Positions 8,306-18,300 are shown, counted from the stretch's first letter. The stretch: DNA of 64,000 bases from Roseomonas sp. AR75 (GCF_005222815.1 NZ_STGB01000001.1:1-64000), one strand, 5' to 3'. The notes: generated from the sequence alone by a model not told the origin. Numbers and translations are program-made.

Positions 8306-8766
8306 GCGCGCTGGCCGAAGCCGATGGCGCGCAGCACCAGGTGGAACAGCATCAGCGCCGCGCCGACCGGCAGCGCCGCATAGGGCAGCGACATGCGCAT
8401 CGGCAACGTCGCCGCGTCCTGCAGGTGCGCCTGCATCATCTCCTCGATGCCGGTGACCAGCAGCACCAGAAGGAAAGCCGCCGCCACCAGGATGCAGACC
8501 ACCCCGGCCGCGCGCTGCGCGGCGGGCGGCAGGCGCTCCGCCAACGCGGTGAGCGCGTAGTGCGCGCCCTGGCGCACCGCCAGCGCCGCGCCGAACATGG
8601 ACATCCAGACGAAGAGGTAGCGCGCCGCCTCCTCGCTCCAGATCAGCGGCGCGCCGAAGATGTAGCGCGCGATCACCTGCGCGAGCGTCACGCCCGTCAT
8701 CGCCAGCACGAGAAGGCCGAGCAGCGCGGCCTCGATCCGCGCCACCCAGTCGTCCAGCAACCTCAT
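8302..8766 (-). CDS. dctQ: TRAP transporter small permease subunit (DctQ)
   Basis: The 154-residue protein has four membrane helices and the DctQ signature IARYIFGAPLIWSEEAARYLFVW. It stabilises or couples the large permease to the binding protein. The start was set at ATG 8766, which overlaps the dctP stop (ATGA); a much longer open frame upstream is only a shadow of dctP. The stop overlaps the dctM start in the same way. Confidence 0.9.
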   Translation of the reverse strand: MRLLDDWVARIEAALLGLLVLAMTGVTLAQVIARYIFGAPLIWSEEAARYLFVWMSMFGAALAVRQGAHYALTALAERLPPAAQRAAGVVCILVAAAFLLVLLVTGIEEMMQAHLQDAATLPMRMSLPYAALPVGAALMLFHLVLRAIGFGQRA

Positions 8767-9749
8767 CCGCGCACGGCGGCGGCGAACTTGGCGACCAGCT
8801 CCTTGCCCAGCCGCTCCTCGCTCTGCGCGTAGGTGCGGCGGCCGGCCTCGACGAAGGGGGCGAGGTCGGGGCGGGTGATGGTCACGCCGGCCGCCGCGAT
8901 GTCGGCCAGCGCGCGCGCCTCGCGCTTGCCGCGCTCCTCCGTCACCGCCTCGCGGCCGGTGAGCGAGGCCTGGCGCACCCAGCCCTGCTGCTCGGCCGAC
9001 AGGCGGCCGAACTGGCGCTCGCTCATCACGAAGGCGTTGACCAGCATCATGTGGTTGGTGATGGCGAGGTTGCGCGCGACTTCGGCATGGCGGACGGAGA
9101 GATAGGTGACGTTGTCGTTCTCCGCCCCGTCGATGACGCCCTGCTGGAGCGCGGTATAGACCTCGCCGAAGGCCATCGGCGTCGGCGCCGCGCCGAGCGC
9201 GCGGAACAGCGCGATGAAGGACGGGTTCGGGATCACGCGGATCTTCATGCCGGCGAGGTCGCCCATCGCGTTGACCGGGCGGCGCGTATAGATGTTGCGG
9301 AAGGTCACTTCCCAGAAGTTCACCACGCGGAAGCCGGAGCGCGTGCCGCGCGCCACCAGCTCCTCCTGCGCCACGGGTCCGTCGAGCAGGCGGAAGGCGG
9401 CCGCCTGGTCGGGCACCAGATAGGGCAGGTCGAGCACGCCGAACTGGCTGACGAAATTCACCATGCTGGCGGTCGCGTCGATCACGCCGTCCAGCACGCC
9501 GGCCTGCACGTTCTGCCACATCTCGCGCTGCGCGCCGAGCTGCGAGGAGGGGAAGATGGCGGCCTTCAGCCTGCCGCCGGAAAGCTCCTCCAGCCGCCCG
9601 GCCATGCGGTTGGCGCCGATGATGATCGGATGCTGCGGATCGAGCGCGCTGCCGATGCGCAGCGTCCGCGCCTCCTGCGCGCGCGCCAGCGACGGCGCGG
9701 CGAGCATGGCGGCGGAGGCCAGGAGGAGGTGACGGCGGGGGAAGGTCAT
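8763..9749 (-). CDS. dctP: TRAP transporter solute-binding protein (DctP)
   Basis: The 328-residue protein starts with a Tat/Sec-like signal (MTFPRRHLLLASAAMLAAPS, cleavage after ARA) and continues with a DctP fold: SGGRLKAAIFPSSQLG, then KIRVIPNPSFIALFRALGA with the conserved arginine that binds the substrate carboxylate, and ENDNVTYLS. It captures an organic acid in the periplasm and delivers it to DctQM. Start ATG 9749 is preceded by a GGAG. A 138-bp gap separates it from the upstream TRAP permease gene, so it may have its own promoter. Confidence 0.92.
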   Translation of the reverse strand: MTFPRRHLLLASAAMLAAPSLARAQEARTLRIGSALDPQHPIIIGANRMAGRLEELSGGRLKAAIFPSSQLGAQREMWQNVQAGVLDGVIDATASMVNFVSQFGVLDLPYLVPDQAAAFRLLDGPVAQEELVARGTRSGFRVVNFWEVTFRNIYTRRPVNAMGDLAGMKIRVIPNPSFIALFRALGAAPTPMAFGEVYTALQQGVIDGAENDNVTYLSVRHAEVARNLAITNHMMLVNAFVMSERQFGRLSAEQQGWVRQASLTGREAVTEERGKREARALADIAAAGVTITRPDLAPFVEAGRRTYAQSEERLGKELVAKFAAAVRG

Positions 9750-9887
9750 GTCCGGGCTCCGTTCGTTTCCGGCGAGTGAAGAACTCGACCGTCCTGCACG
9801 CAAGAGCGCGCCGCGCGCGCAAATCGCTGGGACGGACGCCTCATGCCGAGGCGCGCGGCATCGCGCACGATTCCTGTGCAGGCCCGC

Positions 9888-11774
9888 TCATGCGCGACCA
9901 GGCGCCAGGGAGGCCACCTGGCGCCGGTTGAGCAGGCCCACCGCAAGCACGGCGGCGGCGCCGACGAGGTCGGTCAGCAGCCCGGCATCCACCAGCGCGA
10001 CGCCGGCCATCACCAGCACAAGCCGCGAGACGTGGCCGAGCGGCGCGAACCACGCGCCGGCCACCGCCATGCCGAAGGCGGTGACGCCGACGAAGGCCGT
10101 GGCGAAGGACAGCGCGATGCTCACCGCGCTGCCGTCGAGCAGCAGAAGCTGCGGCTGCAGCACCATGAAATAGGCGAGCAGATACGCCGGCGCCGCGATC
10201 AGCATCGAGAGGAAGCCGGTGCGGAAGGGATCGGAGCCCGCGATGCCCGCGGCGGCGAAAGCAGTCAGCGCGACGGGCGGCGTCAGCCCCGCGAACAGCG
10301 AGAAGTAGAAGATGAACATGTGCGCCGCGAGCAGCGGCACGCCGAGCTCGGCCAGCGGCGCCGCCGCGACCGAAGCGGCGATGATGTAGGCGGCGATGCC
10401 CGGCACGGCCATGCCGAGCAGCATCACCACCAGCATCGTCGCCACCAGCGCCAGCAGCAGCGAGCTGCGCCCGAGCTCCACCACGAATGCCGACAGCTCG
10501 ATGCCGAGGCCGGTGACAAGGATCACGCCGACCAGCACGCCGGAGACCGCGCAGGCCAGGCCGATCTCCAGCGTGCCGTCGATCAGCCCGGCAAAGGCCT
10601 CGCGCAGGCGGGGAAGGGTGTAGCGGGCCGGACCCATGACGAAGCCGCCGATCAGGATGATGGCGGTCGCCTGCAGCGCCGCATGCTCCAGCGGATAGGA
10701 ATCGGCGATGCGCCAGATCAGCCAGGTGACGCCGAGCAGCACCGGCCAGTTCGCCAGCAGGATGCGCCAGGCCGGGAGTTCCTCGGCCAGGTCACCGGCG
10801 CCGATGCCGAGCCGCACCGTCGCGCCATACACATAGGCCGTGACCGCGACATAGAAGAGGATCGCCGGCAGTACGGCGGAGGCGACGACCGTGGCGTAGG
10901 GCACGTTGGCGAGCTCGGCCATGATCAGCGCGGCCGCGCCCATGATGGGCGGCGTCAGCGCACCGCCGGTGGAGGAGACGGCCTCGATCGCCGCGGCGCG
11001 GGTGCGGCCGTAGCCGACCTTGTCCATCAACGGGATCGTCACCTGCCCGCCCATCATCACATTCGCCACGTTGCTGCCCGAGACGGTGCCGAACAGCGCC
11101 GAGGAGACGATCGAGATGTAGGCCGGCCCGCCGCGCAGACGGCCGGCGAGGCGGACCGAGATCCGCTCGAAGAAGACGTCGCCGCCGATCAGCGCCAGCG
11201 CCTGGCCGAAGGCGACGAAGAGGAAGATCCAGCGCAGCGCCACCTGTGTCGGCTCGCTGAACAGGCCGAGCTCCGTCATGGTCAGCGTGCCGACGACGCG
11301 GCGCAGCGAGAGGGTCGGGCCGAAATCCCAGGATTCGGGCAGGATCAGGCCCGACAAGGCGTAGAGCATCGCCGCGACGCCGATCACCGGCAGGATCCAG
11401 CCCACCGCGCGCCGCCCCGCCTCGATCAGCAGCGCGACGAAGAGCAGCCCGATCCAGACATCGGGCGGGCGCGGGATGGCGGCCCGGCGGACGAACTGCG
11501 CGTAGTCGAGGTTGGCGTGGACCAGCAGCGCGAGCGAGGCGGCGGCGAGCAGCCAGTCGTGCCACGGCACGCGGTGCGACGCGCCCGGCCGCAGCGGCCG
11601 CGCCGCATAGCGCATGAAGGCCAGCACCAGCACGACGGAGAGGAACCCCATCGCGTGCAGCAGCGGGCTGATCGGGTTGAGGTAGATCAGCCAGAGCTGC
11701 AGCGCGAACCCGACGAGCCCGACGGTCAGCCAGACGGCCAGGTCGAAGCCCGCGAGTTCGCGCCGGTTGTTCAT
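9888..11774 (-). CDS. TRAP transporter permease, fused small and large subunits (TAXI type)
   Basis: This 628-residue membrane protein joins a DctQ-like N-terminal part (about residues 1-150) to a DctM-like part (about 160-590). Landmarks are SALFGTVSGSNVANVMMGG and TGGALTPPIMGAAALIMAE. Fused permeases of this type pair with TAXI-class binding proteins, and such a gene lies 9 bp upstream. It imports an unidentified carboxylate-type solute. Length is usual for the family and no disruption is seen. Confidence 0.92.
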   Translation of the reverse strand: MNNRRELAGFDLAVWLTVGLVGFALQLWLIYLNPISPLLHAMGFLSVVLVLAFMRYAARPLRPGASHRVPWHDWLLAAASLALLVHANLDYAQFVRRAAIPRPPDVWIGLLFVALLIEAGRRAVGWILPVIGVAAMLYALSGLILPESWDFGPTLSLRRVVGTLTMTELGLFSEPTQVALRWIFLFVAFGQALALIGGDVFFERISVRLAGRLRGGPAYISIVSSALFGTVSGSNVANVMMGGQVTIPLMDKVGYGRTRAAAIEAVSSTGGALTPPIMGAAALIMAELANVPYATVVASAVLPAILFYVAVTAYVYGATVRLGIGAGDLAEELPAWRILLANWPVLLGVTWLIWRIADSYPLEHAALQATAIILIGGFVMGPARYTLPRLREAFAGLIDGTLEIGLACAVSGVLVGVILVTGLGIELSAFVVELGRSSLLLALVATMLVVMLLGMAVPGIAAYIIAASVAAAPLAELGVPLLAAHMFIFYFSLFAGLTPPVALTAFAAAGIAGSDPFRTGFLSMLIAAPAYLLAYFMVLQPQLLLLDGSAVSIALSFATAFVGVTAFGMAVAGAWFAPLGHVSRLVLVMAGVALVDAGLLTDLVGAAAVLAVGLLNRRQVASLAPGRA

Positions 11775-11783
11775 GCCGGAACC

Positions 11784-12782
11784 TCAGCCCTGTGCGCTGC
11801 GCAGGACGCCGGCTTCGACGAAGTAGCGCGCTGCGCCGGGATGGAAGGGCACCATCGCGGCCTGGGCGCGCACCATGTCGGCCGAGAGCAGGCGCTGCGA
11901 GGCGTGGCGCGTCACCAGCTCCTCGCGCGCTTCCCAGATCGCCTTGGTGGCGCGGTAGACCAGCTCCTCCGGCACGCGGTCGCTGATCCAGTGGTGCACG
12001 CCGGCGTTCGGCCAGAGCATGTCGGTCGTCTGCGTCGCGTAGACGCCGGCCGGCAGGCGCGCGGCGTTGACGTAGGGCAGGTCGCGCGCCACTGGCGCCA
12101 GCTCCTCCGCGGTGAAAGAGACGAAGCCGATGTTGCGCGTGGTCACCTGCTCGGTGATGGCGCCGGCCGGCGGCGCGGTGCCCCAGATCACCGCATCCAC
12201 GTTGCCGGCGGCCAGCGCGTTGAAGGCCTGGCGCGGATCGGTACGGAGCACGTTGGCGAAGTCGCGGTCGGTCATGCCGAGCGCCTTGATCGTCGCGGTG
12301 ACCACCGCCTCCGCGCCCGAGCCGACGGGGCCGAGCGCGATGCGCTTGCCGCGCAGGTCGGCGAAGCTGCGGATCGGGCTGTTCGCGTTCACCATGATGC
12401 CCTGCGGCGCGTCGTAGCCGGGCATCCAGGACAGCAGGCCAGGGAAAGGCCGCTCGCCCGCCGCCTCGAAGCGCCCGAAATGGACGGAATAGGCGCCGGC
12501 GACGTTGCCGTTGGCGGCCTCCACGTCGCCGGCCTTGATCAGGTTGGCATTCTCGATGCCGCCCTGGGTCGCGATGATCTCCACGCGCACGCCGGGCAGC
12601 GCGCGCTCGACGATGGTCTTCTGCCCAACGCTGATCGAGTAGATCGGGTGCACCGGCTGGCTCGCCGCGATGCGGATGGTGAAGCGCTCGCCCGGCTGCC
12701 AGCGCCGCTGCGCAAGGGCGGGCGTGGCAAGCGCCGCGGCGGGCAGCGCGGCCAGCAGGGAACGTCGGCTGAATCCGGTCAT
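11784..12782 (-). CDS. TAXI-family TRAP solute-binding protein
   Basis: The 332-residue secreted protein has a Tat-like signal peptide (FSRRSLLAALPAAALATPA) and TAXI-type sequence, with GGIENANLIKAGDVEAANGN, SGAEAVVTATIKALGM and the C-terminal GAARYFVEAGVL. TAXI proteins feed fused TRAP permeases; its partner is encoded 9 bp downstream. Start ATG 12782 is preceded by a purine-rich AAGGAGACGAGG. The ligand cannot be told from sequence. Confidence 0.9.
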   Translation of the reverse strand: MTGFSRRSLLAALPAAALATPALAQRRWQPGERFTIRIAASQPVHPIYSISVGQKTIVERALPGVRVEIIATQGGIENANLIKAGDVEAANGNVAGAYSVHFGRFEAAGERPFPGLLSWMPGYDAPQGIMVNANSPIRSFADLRGKRIALGPVGSGAEAVVTATIKALGMTDRDFANVLRTDPRQAFNALAAGNVDAVIWGTAPPAGAITEQVTTRNIGFVSFTAEELAPVARDLPYVNAARLPAGVYATQTTDMLWPNAGVHHWISDRVPEELVYRATKAIWEAREELVTRHASQRLLSADMVRAQAAMVPFHPGAARYFVEAGVLRSAQG

Positions 12783-12813
12783 GTCCTCGTCTCCTTCTCG
12801 GCGGTTCGGGCTC

Positions 12814-13800
12814 TCAGGTGCCCAGGGTGGTGCGGAAGAACAGCTCCTCGACCGCTAGCGGCCGGGGCGAGAGACCCTGCGCGTGGTGCCAGCGCGTGAG
12901 CGCCTCCAGCGCGCGGCGATTGCGCGCGACGCCATAGGGCCAGTAGTCGTCGCCCAGCGCCTCGCGCGTGCGGGCGAATTCGGCCGGCGCCCAGGGCAGC
13001 GCGACCTTCAGCGCCTGCACGATGGAGAGGTCGGCGATCGCCAGGTCCTTCGCCGCGGTGAAGGCCGCCATCAGCGACATGGCGAGCCAGGGTTCGGCCT
13101 CCGCCAGATCGCGGCGGATGCCCATCAGGTGCATGACCGGGAAGATGCCGGTGCGCCTTGCGTAGTCGCGCTCCCGCGCCTCGTAGTCGGGGAATAGCCG
13201 GACGATGCGCGGATCGCCCTTCACGAAGGCCTTGGGCGGCTTGTAGGCGAGCAGCGCATCGAGCTCGCCCTCCATCAGCATGTCCGCCAGCATCCGTCCC
13301 TCCGGCGCGCGTTCCACGCGGAAGCCCTCGGGCAGGTCGGGCAGCGGGATGTGGGTGCGTTCCTTCTCGTCCACGTCGCCCATCACCCAGGTGACGTCGC
13401 GCGCGCCGATGCCGTGCTCGTCCTCCATCAGGCCGCGCGCGACGACGGCGGCCGTCATGGAGTATTCGCGCACGCCGATGCGCCTTCCCTTCAGCTCCTC
13501 CGGCCGCGCGATGCCGGCATCGGCGCGCAGGAACCAGGCGCCGTGGCGGAAGCTGCGGGAGGGAAAGATCGGCAGGCCGAGATAGCCGTTCGTGCCGCGC
13601 GCCACCTGCGCCATGTGGTTGGAGAAGGACAGCTCCGAGACGTCGAACTCCGCGCCCCCGAGCGCGCGCGAAAACATCGTCTCGATCGGCATGTCGTGCA
13701 GCCAGATCGGATCGCAGCCTTCCACGGTCACGCGACCGTCAATCAGCGGGCGCGTCCGGTCGTAGTCCCACACGGCGATGGTCGGGCGCAGCCGGCCCAT
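12814..13800 (-). CDS. 4,5-dihydroxyphthalate decarboxylase-like protein
   Basis: The 328-residue protein resembles Pht5/DdhB-type 4,5-dihydroxyphthalate decarboxylases, whose fold is that of periplasmic binding proteins. Typical segments are WDYDRTRPLIDGRV, FDVSELSFSNHMAQVARG and GRRIGVREYSMTAAV. It lacks an obvious signal peptide, which favours an intracellular enzyme, but many homologues are annotated as ABC binding proteins and its place between an ABC operon and a TAXI system leaves both options open. AAGGAG lies about 12 bp upstream of ATG 13800. A paralogue is encoded at 19249-20238. Confidence 0.75.
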   Translation of the reverse strand: MGRLRPTIAVWDYDRTRPLIDGRVTVEGCDPIWLHDMPIETMFSRALGGAEFDVSELSFSNHMAQVARGTNGYLGLPIFPSRSFRHGAWFLRADAGIARPEELKGRRIGVREYSMTAAVVARGLMEDEHGIGARDVTWVMGDVDEKERTHIPLPDLPEGFRVERAPEGRMLADMLMEGELDALLAYKPPKAFVKGDPRIVRLFPDYEARERDYARRTGIFPVMHLMGIRRDLAEAEPWLAMSLMAAFTAAKDLAIADLSIVQALKVALPWAPAEFARTREALGDDYWPYGVARNRRALEALTRWHHAQGLSPRPLAVEELFFRTTLGT

Positions 13801-13825
13801 GGTCTTCTCCTTCTTCGAAGGACGC

Positions 13826-14545
13826 TCAGACGGCGCCCAGATAGGCCTCGCGAATCATCGGGTCCGCGGCCAGCGCCGCGCTGCTGCCCGCGCCCACCAC
13901 GCTGCCGCGGTCCAGGATGTAGCCCGCATGTGCGACGTCGAGCGCGGCCATCACGTCCTGCTCCACCAGCAGAATCGCGACACCTGCCGCGTTGATCGCG
14001 CGCAGCGCGTCCATCAGCAGGTCCACCGCCGCCGGCGCAAGGCCAAGGGACAGCTCGTCGATCATCAGCACGCGGGGATCGGCCATGATGCCGCGGCCGA
14101 TCGCGCACATCTGCTGCTCGCCGCCCGACAGGGTGGAGGCATCCTGGTGGCGGCGCTCCGCGAGGCGCGGGAAGGTCTCGTAGACGCGCTCCAGGTCGCG
14201 ACGGATCGCGGCCTGGTCGCGGCGGAGATAGGCGCCCATCAGCAGGTTGTCGCGCACGCTCATCGCGGCGAAGAGGCGGCGGCCTTCCGGCACGTGGACG
14301 ACGCCGGCGCGCACCATCGCCTCCGGCCCTGCATTCGTCAGGTCCTGCCCTGCCGCGCGCACGCGGCCGGCGCGGGCGGAAACGAGGCCGGAGACGGCGC
14401 GCAGCAGCGTCGTCTTGCCCGCGCCGTTGGAGCCGATGATGCAGGTGATCACGCCCGCCGCGACGGAGAGCGAGACGCCGCGCAGCACGACGACGTCGCC
14501 ATAGCCGGCGTGCAGCTCCTCGACCTCGAGCGCCGCGTCGCTCAT
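13826..14545 (-). CDS. livF: Branched-chain amino acid-type ABC transporter ATPase (LivF)
   Basis: The 239-residue ATPase has Walker A GSNGAGKTT, the signature LSGGEQQMCAIGR and Walker B VLMIDELSLGLAP. The pattern VPEGRRLFAAMSVRDNL is diagnostic of LivF. It powers the HAAT-family importer encoded by the genes upstream. It overlaps livG by ATGA. Despite the family name, Liv-type systems near catabolic genes often import aromatic or amide compounds. Confidence 0.93.
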   Translation of the reverse strand: MSDAALEVEELHAGYGDVVVLRGVSLSVAAGVITCIIGSNGAGKTTLLRAVSGLVSARAGRVRAAGQDLTNAGPEAMVRAGVVHVPEGRRLFAAMSVRDNLLMGAYLRRDQAAIRRDLERVYETFPRLAERRHQDASTLSGGEQQMCAIGRGIMADPRVLMIDELSLGLAPAAVDLLMDALRAINAAGVAILLVEQDVMAALDVAHAGYILDRGSVVGAGSSAALAADPMIREAYLGAV

Positions 14546-15285
14546 GCAGCGCCACGCTCCGCGTAGCGCCGGCCGAGATAGGCCGCCACGACCTCCTTGT
14601 CGCGCACCACGTCCTGCGGCGCGCCATCGGCGATCAGGCGGCCATGATGCAGCACCGCGATGCGGGTGGAGACGCCGAGAACGACCTTCATCAGGTGCTC
14701 GATGATGACGATGGTCACGCCCTGTGCGGCGATGCGGCGGATCAGCGCCAGCGCCTCGTCGATCTCGGCGGTGTTGAGGCCGGCATTGACTTCGTCCAGC
14801 ATGATCAGGCGCGGCTTCATCGCCAGCGCGCGCGCGAGTTCCAGCCGCTTCCGGCGGGCGAGCGTGAGCGTCGCGGCCGGCGCGTCGGCCAGATCGGCGA
14901 GGTTGACGAAGCCGAGGCTCTCGCGCGCCGCGGCCAGCGCGGCGGCGACATCCGCGGCGCCGCCCGCGAACAGAGCGCCGGCGGCGACGTTCTCCGCCAC
15001 CGTCATGCGCGGGAAGGGCTGCACGATCTGCCAGGTGCGCGCGAGCCCAAGCCGCGCGACGCGGTGCGGCGGCAGGCGGGTGATGTCCTGCCCCTCGAAG
15101 GTGACGCGGCCCGATGTCGCGGTGTGGACGCCGGTGACGACATTGACCAGCGTCGTCTTGCCCGCGCCGTTCGGGCCGATCAGGCCGAGTATCTCGCCGC
15201 GGCCGAGTTCAAGTGAGACGGAATCGAGCGCCGCCAGCCCGCCGAAGCGGCGGGAAACGCCCTCGAGGCGGAGCAGCGCGCTCAT
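14542..15285 (-). CDS. livG: Branched-chain amino acid-type ABC transporter ATPase (LivG)
   Basis: The 247-residue ATPase has Walker [10 protein letters not shown] and Walker [13 protein letters not shown], followed by the H-loop IIEHLMKVV and the LivG-type C-terminal extension ending RYAERGAA. The signature motif is replaced by [15 protein letters not shown], where most LivG proteins read LSxGxxRxLExARAL; this modest departure may weaken or retune ATP hydrolysis. I placed the start at ATG 15285, which overlaps the livM stop. Confidence 0.9.
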   Translation of the reverse strand: MSALLRLEGVSRRFGGLAALDSVSLELGRGEILGLIGPNGAGKTTLVNVVTGVHTATSGRVTFEGQDITRLPPHRVARLGLARTWQIVQPFPRMTVAENVAAGALFAGGAADVAAALAAARESLGFVNLADLADAPAATLTLARRKRLELARALAMKPRLIMLDEVNAGLNTAEIDEALALIRRIAAQGVTIVIIEHLMKVVLGVSTRIAVLHHGRLIADGAPQDVVRDKEVVAAYLGRRYAERGAA

Positions 15286-16223
15286 GCGGCGCCTCGTCCA
15301 CGGCGGCCGAGCAGGCGGCGCGTCGCGTCCATCAGCCCGTTCGGCAGGAACAGCACCAGCACCACGATGATCACGCCGAGCACGGCGGCATGCAGCGTCA
15401 GGAAGCTGCGCCACACCGCTTCCTCGAACAGCAGCAGCAGGCCGGCGCCGACCACCGGCCCGAAGACGGTGCCGAGGCCGCCGAGCAGCACCATCACCAG
15501 CGGCTTGACGGAAAGCAGCACGTCGAAAACGTCGGGCGGCTCGATGTAGTGCGTCCAGCTGGCATAGGCGCCGCCGGCCAACCCCGGGAAGATCGCGGAG
15601 ATCGCGAAGGCGAGCGTCTTGGCGCGGCGCGTATCCACGCCGAGCATGCCGGCCGCGTCCTCGTTCTGCTGGACGCAGCGCAGCGCGAAGCCGAGCCGCG
15701 ATCCGCGCAGCAGCAGCGTGGCCGCGCCGGCCAGGGCCGCGACGCCGAGCATCAGGTGCAGGAAGAACGTCGCCTGGGCGTGCACGTCCATCCCCGGGAC
15801 GGGCAGGTTCAGCCCCATGCCGCCACCGGTGAGCCATTCGAGCTTGGTTGCGAGCTCGCGCAGCACCTCGGCAAGCGCCAGGCTCGCGATGGCGAAGTAG
15901 TGGCCGCGCAGATGCAGGATCGCCCCGCCCACGGCCGCCGCGAACAGGCCGGCCAGCGCGCCGCCGGCGGCGAGCGACGGCAGCATCGGCCATCCGGCGG
16001 ATTGCAGGATCGCGCAGGTGTAGGCGCCGAGGCCGAAGAAGGCGGCGGTGGCGAAGGAGGGATAGCCCGCGAAGCCGCCGATCACGTTCCAGGACAGGGC
16101 GAGCGCGGCATACATGCAGAAGACGGTGCCGAGCCGCAGCGTGTAGTTGTCCGCCACCATCGGCAACGCCGCCAGCACCGCGACGCCGAGCGCGAGCAGC
16201 ACCCAGTCGCGTAGCCCGCTCAC
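15282..16223 (-). CDS. livM: Branched-chain amino acid-type ABC permease (LivM)
   Basis: The 313-residue permease shows the LivM core: [27 protein letters not shown] split over two helices, [18 protein letters not shown], and the coupling segment [16 protein letters not shown]. It probably spans the membrane about ten times. The GTG start at 16223 overlaps the livH stop (GTGA). It forms the channel together with LivH. Confidence 0.9.
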   Translation of the reverse strand: MSGLRDWVLLALGVAVLAALPMVADNYTLRLGTVFCMYAALALSWNVIGGFAGYPSFATAAFFGLGAYTCAILQSAGWPMLPSLAAGGALAGLFAAAVGGAILHLRGHYFAIASLALAEVLRELATKLEWLTGGGMGLNLPVPGMDVHAQATFFLHLMLGVAALAGAATLLLRGSRLGFALRCVQQNEDAAGMLGVDTRRAKTLAFAISAIFPGLAGGAYASWTHYIEPPDVFDVLLSVKPLVMVLLGGLGTVFGPVVGAGLLLLFEEAVWRSFLTLHAAVLGVIIVVLVLFLPNGLMDATRRLLGRRGRGAA

Positions 16224-17086
16224 GCGAAGCCCCGCCGGCCGAGCAGCCCGTCCGGCCGCAGTGCGAGGACCGCGATCAGCACCATGAAGGAGATGGTGAT
16301 CGCCCATTCCGGACCGAGCCAGAGCGCGCCGAAGCTCTCGATCAGCCCGAGGGCGATGCCGCCGACCAGCGCGCCGGGCACGCTGCCGAGCCCGCCGAGG
16401 ACGCAGACCGTGAAGGCCTTGCCCAGGAACAGGCCGCTGTTGAGCGGCGAGACCGGGAAGATCAACGCCAGCAGCACGCCCGCCGCCCCCGCCATCGCCG
16501 CGCCGAGACCGAAGGTGACGGCGTTGATGCGTGGGACGTTCACGCCCATCAGCGCCGCCGCGTCGCGGTCCATGCGCACGGCGACCACCGCGCGACCCAG
16601 CCGCGTGCCGCGCAGCAGCAGCCAGAGCCCACCGGTCAGCAGCAAGGCCAGCACCATCGCCGCCACGCGGTCGCCCGGCAGCACGACGTCGCCGAGGAAC
16701 AGCACGCCTAGCGGCGTCTCCAGGTTCAGCCGTCGGTAGTCGGCAGTGAAGGCGACGATCATCGCGTTGTTCAGCATCAGGTCGAGGCCGAAGGTCAGCG
16801 TCAGCGTCATCAGCACCGGCGCCGCGATCACCCGGTTCACCAGCAACCCCTGCGTCGCGTGGCCCACCGCATAGAGCGCGGCGGCCACTGGCACGATCGC
16901 CAGGAAGGGATGCAGGCCAAGCACCTGATAGGCGAACAGCGCCAGGTAGCTGCCTAGCACGATGAAGGAGCCGTGCAGGATGTTGATGACGTTCAGCACG
17001 CCCCAGACGAGCGAGAAGCCGACCGCGATGCACGCATAGAGCCCGCCGAGCACCAGCCCGTTGGCCGCAACCTGCAGATACAGCAT
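16220..17086 (-). CDS. livH: Branched-chain amino acid-type ABC permease (LivH)
   Basis: The 288-residue permease has the LivH hallmark GVLNVINILHGSFIVLGSYL near the N-terminus and FTVCVLGGLGSVPGALVGGI near the C-terminus, with about eight membrane segments. Its ATG at 17086 shares bases with the livK stop (TGATG), giving translational coupling. It works with LivM, LivG, LivF and LivK. Confidence 0.92.
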   Translation of the reverse strand: MLYLQVAANGLVLGGLYACIAVGFSLVWGVLNVINILHGSFIVLGSYLALFAYQVLGLHPFLAIVPVAAALYAVGHATQGLLVNRVIAAPVLMTLTLTFGLDLMLNNAMIVAFTADYRRLNLETPLGVLFLGDVVLPGDRVAAMVLALLLTGGLWLLLRGTRLGRAVVAVRMDRDAAALMGVNVPRINAVTFGLGAAMAGAAGVLLALIFPVSPLNSGLFLGKAFTVCVLGGLGSVPGALVGGIALGLIESFGALWLGPEWAITISFMVLIAVLALRPDGLLGRRGFA

Positions 17087-18300
17087 CAGCCCACGCCGAA
17101 GCGCAGATCCGCCTGCTTGATCCCCTGCGGGAAGATGACGCGCGGCTGGCCGCCCTGGATCTGGAATACCGGCGGCTCGAGCGAGGTGATCTGCCCGGTC
17201 GGGCCGAACTTCACGCGGCCATAGAAGGTGGTGGCGTCCATCGCCGCCAGCGCGTCGCGCACCTTGGCCGGCTCGATCGTGCGTGCCGCCTCGATCGCCA
17301 TCTGCAGGATGGCGCCGGCCGCGGCGGCGGAGGCCTCGGCGTAGTCGGGCTCGGCGTTGAAGCGCTGCTCCCAGGCCTGGTTGAAGGACTCTGTCGTGCC
17401 GAAGAGATCCTGGCCCTGGTAGCGCACCGCGGGATGCCACCAGGCGGCGCTCGTGATGTTCTCCGCCTGGCGGCCGGTCGCGCTGATGAACTCACGATAG
17501 GCGGGGCCGGCGATCATCGTCACGACAGGCGCGCGCAGGCCGAGATCGGCCATCTGCTTGCGGATCAGGATCAGGTCGTTGGTGTAGCCGGTGGCGAAGA
17601 CCCAGTCCGGGCGCTGCGCGCGCATCTGGGTGATGGCGCTGGCGTGGTCCATGGTGCCGATCGCGTATTTCTCGTCGAACACCACCTGCAGGTTCCGCTT
17701 GCGCGCGCTCGCCACCATCTCCTGCCCGATCGCCAGCGGGAAGAGGTCGTTGCGCGCGAGGACCGCGACGCGCCGCACCTGCGGATTGGCGCCGGTGACG
17801 ATCTCGGCCAGCGGTTCCGTCAGCGTGCTGTTGGGCGTGAAGGTGCCGAACAGGAACTTGTAGCCCTGGTCGTAGACCTGTTCCGACGACGCGGTCGCGG
17901 CGATGGTCGGGATGCCGTAGCGCTCGTTGACCGAGGATGCGGCCTTCGCCGCGCCCGAACCGAAGGGCGAGAAGAGGAAGTTCACCCGGTCCTGCGTGAT
18001 CAGCCGCTCCGCCGTCTGCACCGCGCGCGGCGTGTTGGAGGCGTAGTCGGCATAGACGATCTCGACGCGGTGCTTCGTGCCGGCGACATCCACGCCGCCG
18101 CGCGCATTCGCCGCCGCCGCCCAGAAATCGTAGCCGTTGCGCTGCTTGATGCCCTCCGGCGCGAGCGGCCCGGTCAGCGGCAGCGGCGCGCCGACCCGGA
18201 TCGTGGGCTGCTGGCCGCGCGCGGCGCCGAGCGGCGCGAAAAGGCCGGCCGCGGCGACGCCGAGCGCCGAGCGGCGACCGAAGGCCGGAAGCGTCGTCAT
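17086..18300 (-). CDS. livK: Branched-chain amino acid-type ABC substrate-binding protein (LivK)
   Basis: The 404-residue protein has a Tat-like signal (FGRRSALGVAAAGLFAPLG) and a type I periplasmic-binding fold: RVGAPLPLTGPLAPEG, FLFSPFGSGAAKAASSV, and DWVFATGYTNDLI. It collects the solute for the Liv-type transporter. The start at ATG 18300 has GGGGAG about 9 bp upstream and is followed directly by a signal peptide. This is the first gene of the 12.7-kb minus-strand train; the 154-bp gap to the divergent CnbZ-like gene probably holds both promoters. Confidence 0.92.
   Translation of the reverse strand: MTTLPAFGRRSALGVAAAGLFAPLGAARGQQPTIRVGAPLPLTGPLAPEGIKQRNGYDFWAAAANARGGVDVAGTKHRVEIVYADYASNTPRAVQTAERLITQDRVNFLFSPFGSGAAKAASSVNERYGIPTIAATASSEQVYDQGYKFLFGTFTPNSTLTEPLAEIVTGANPQVRRVAVLARNDLFPLAIGQEMVASARKRNLQVVFDEKYAIGTMDHASAITQMRAQRPDWVFATGYTNDLILIRKQMADLGLRAPVVTMIAGPAYREFISATGRQAENITSAAWWHPAVRYQGQDLFGTTESFNQAWEQRFNAEPDYAEASAAAAGAILQMAIEAARTIEPAKVRDALAAMDATTFYGRVKFGPTGQITSLEPPVFQIQGGQPRVIFPQGIKQADLRFGVG

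Noticed and set aside
9843..12899. A plus-strand open frame of about 1,018 codons across the TRAP and TAXI genes
   Set aside because: It is antisense to well-conserved membrane and binding-protein genes and its product is low-complexity.
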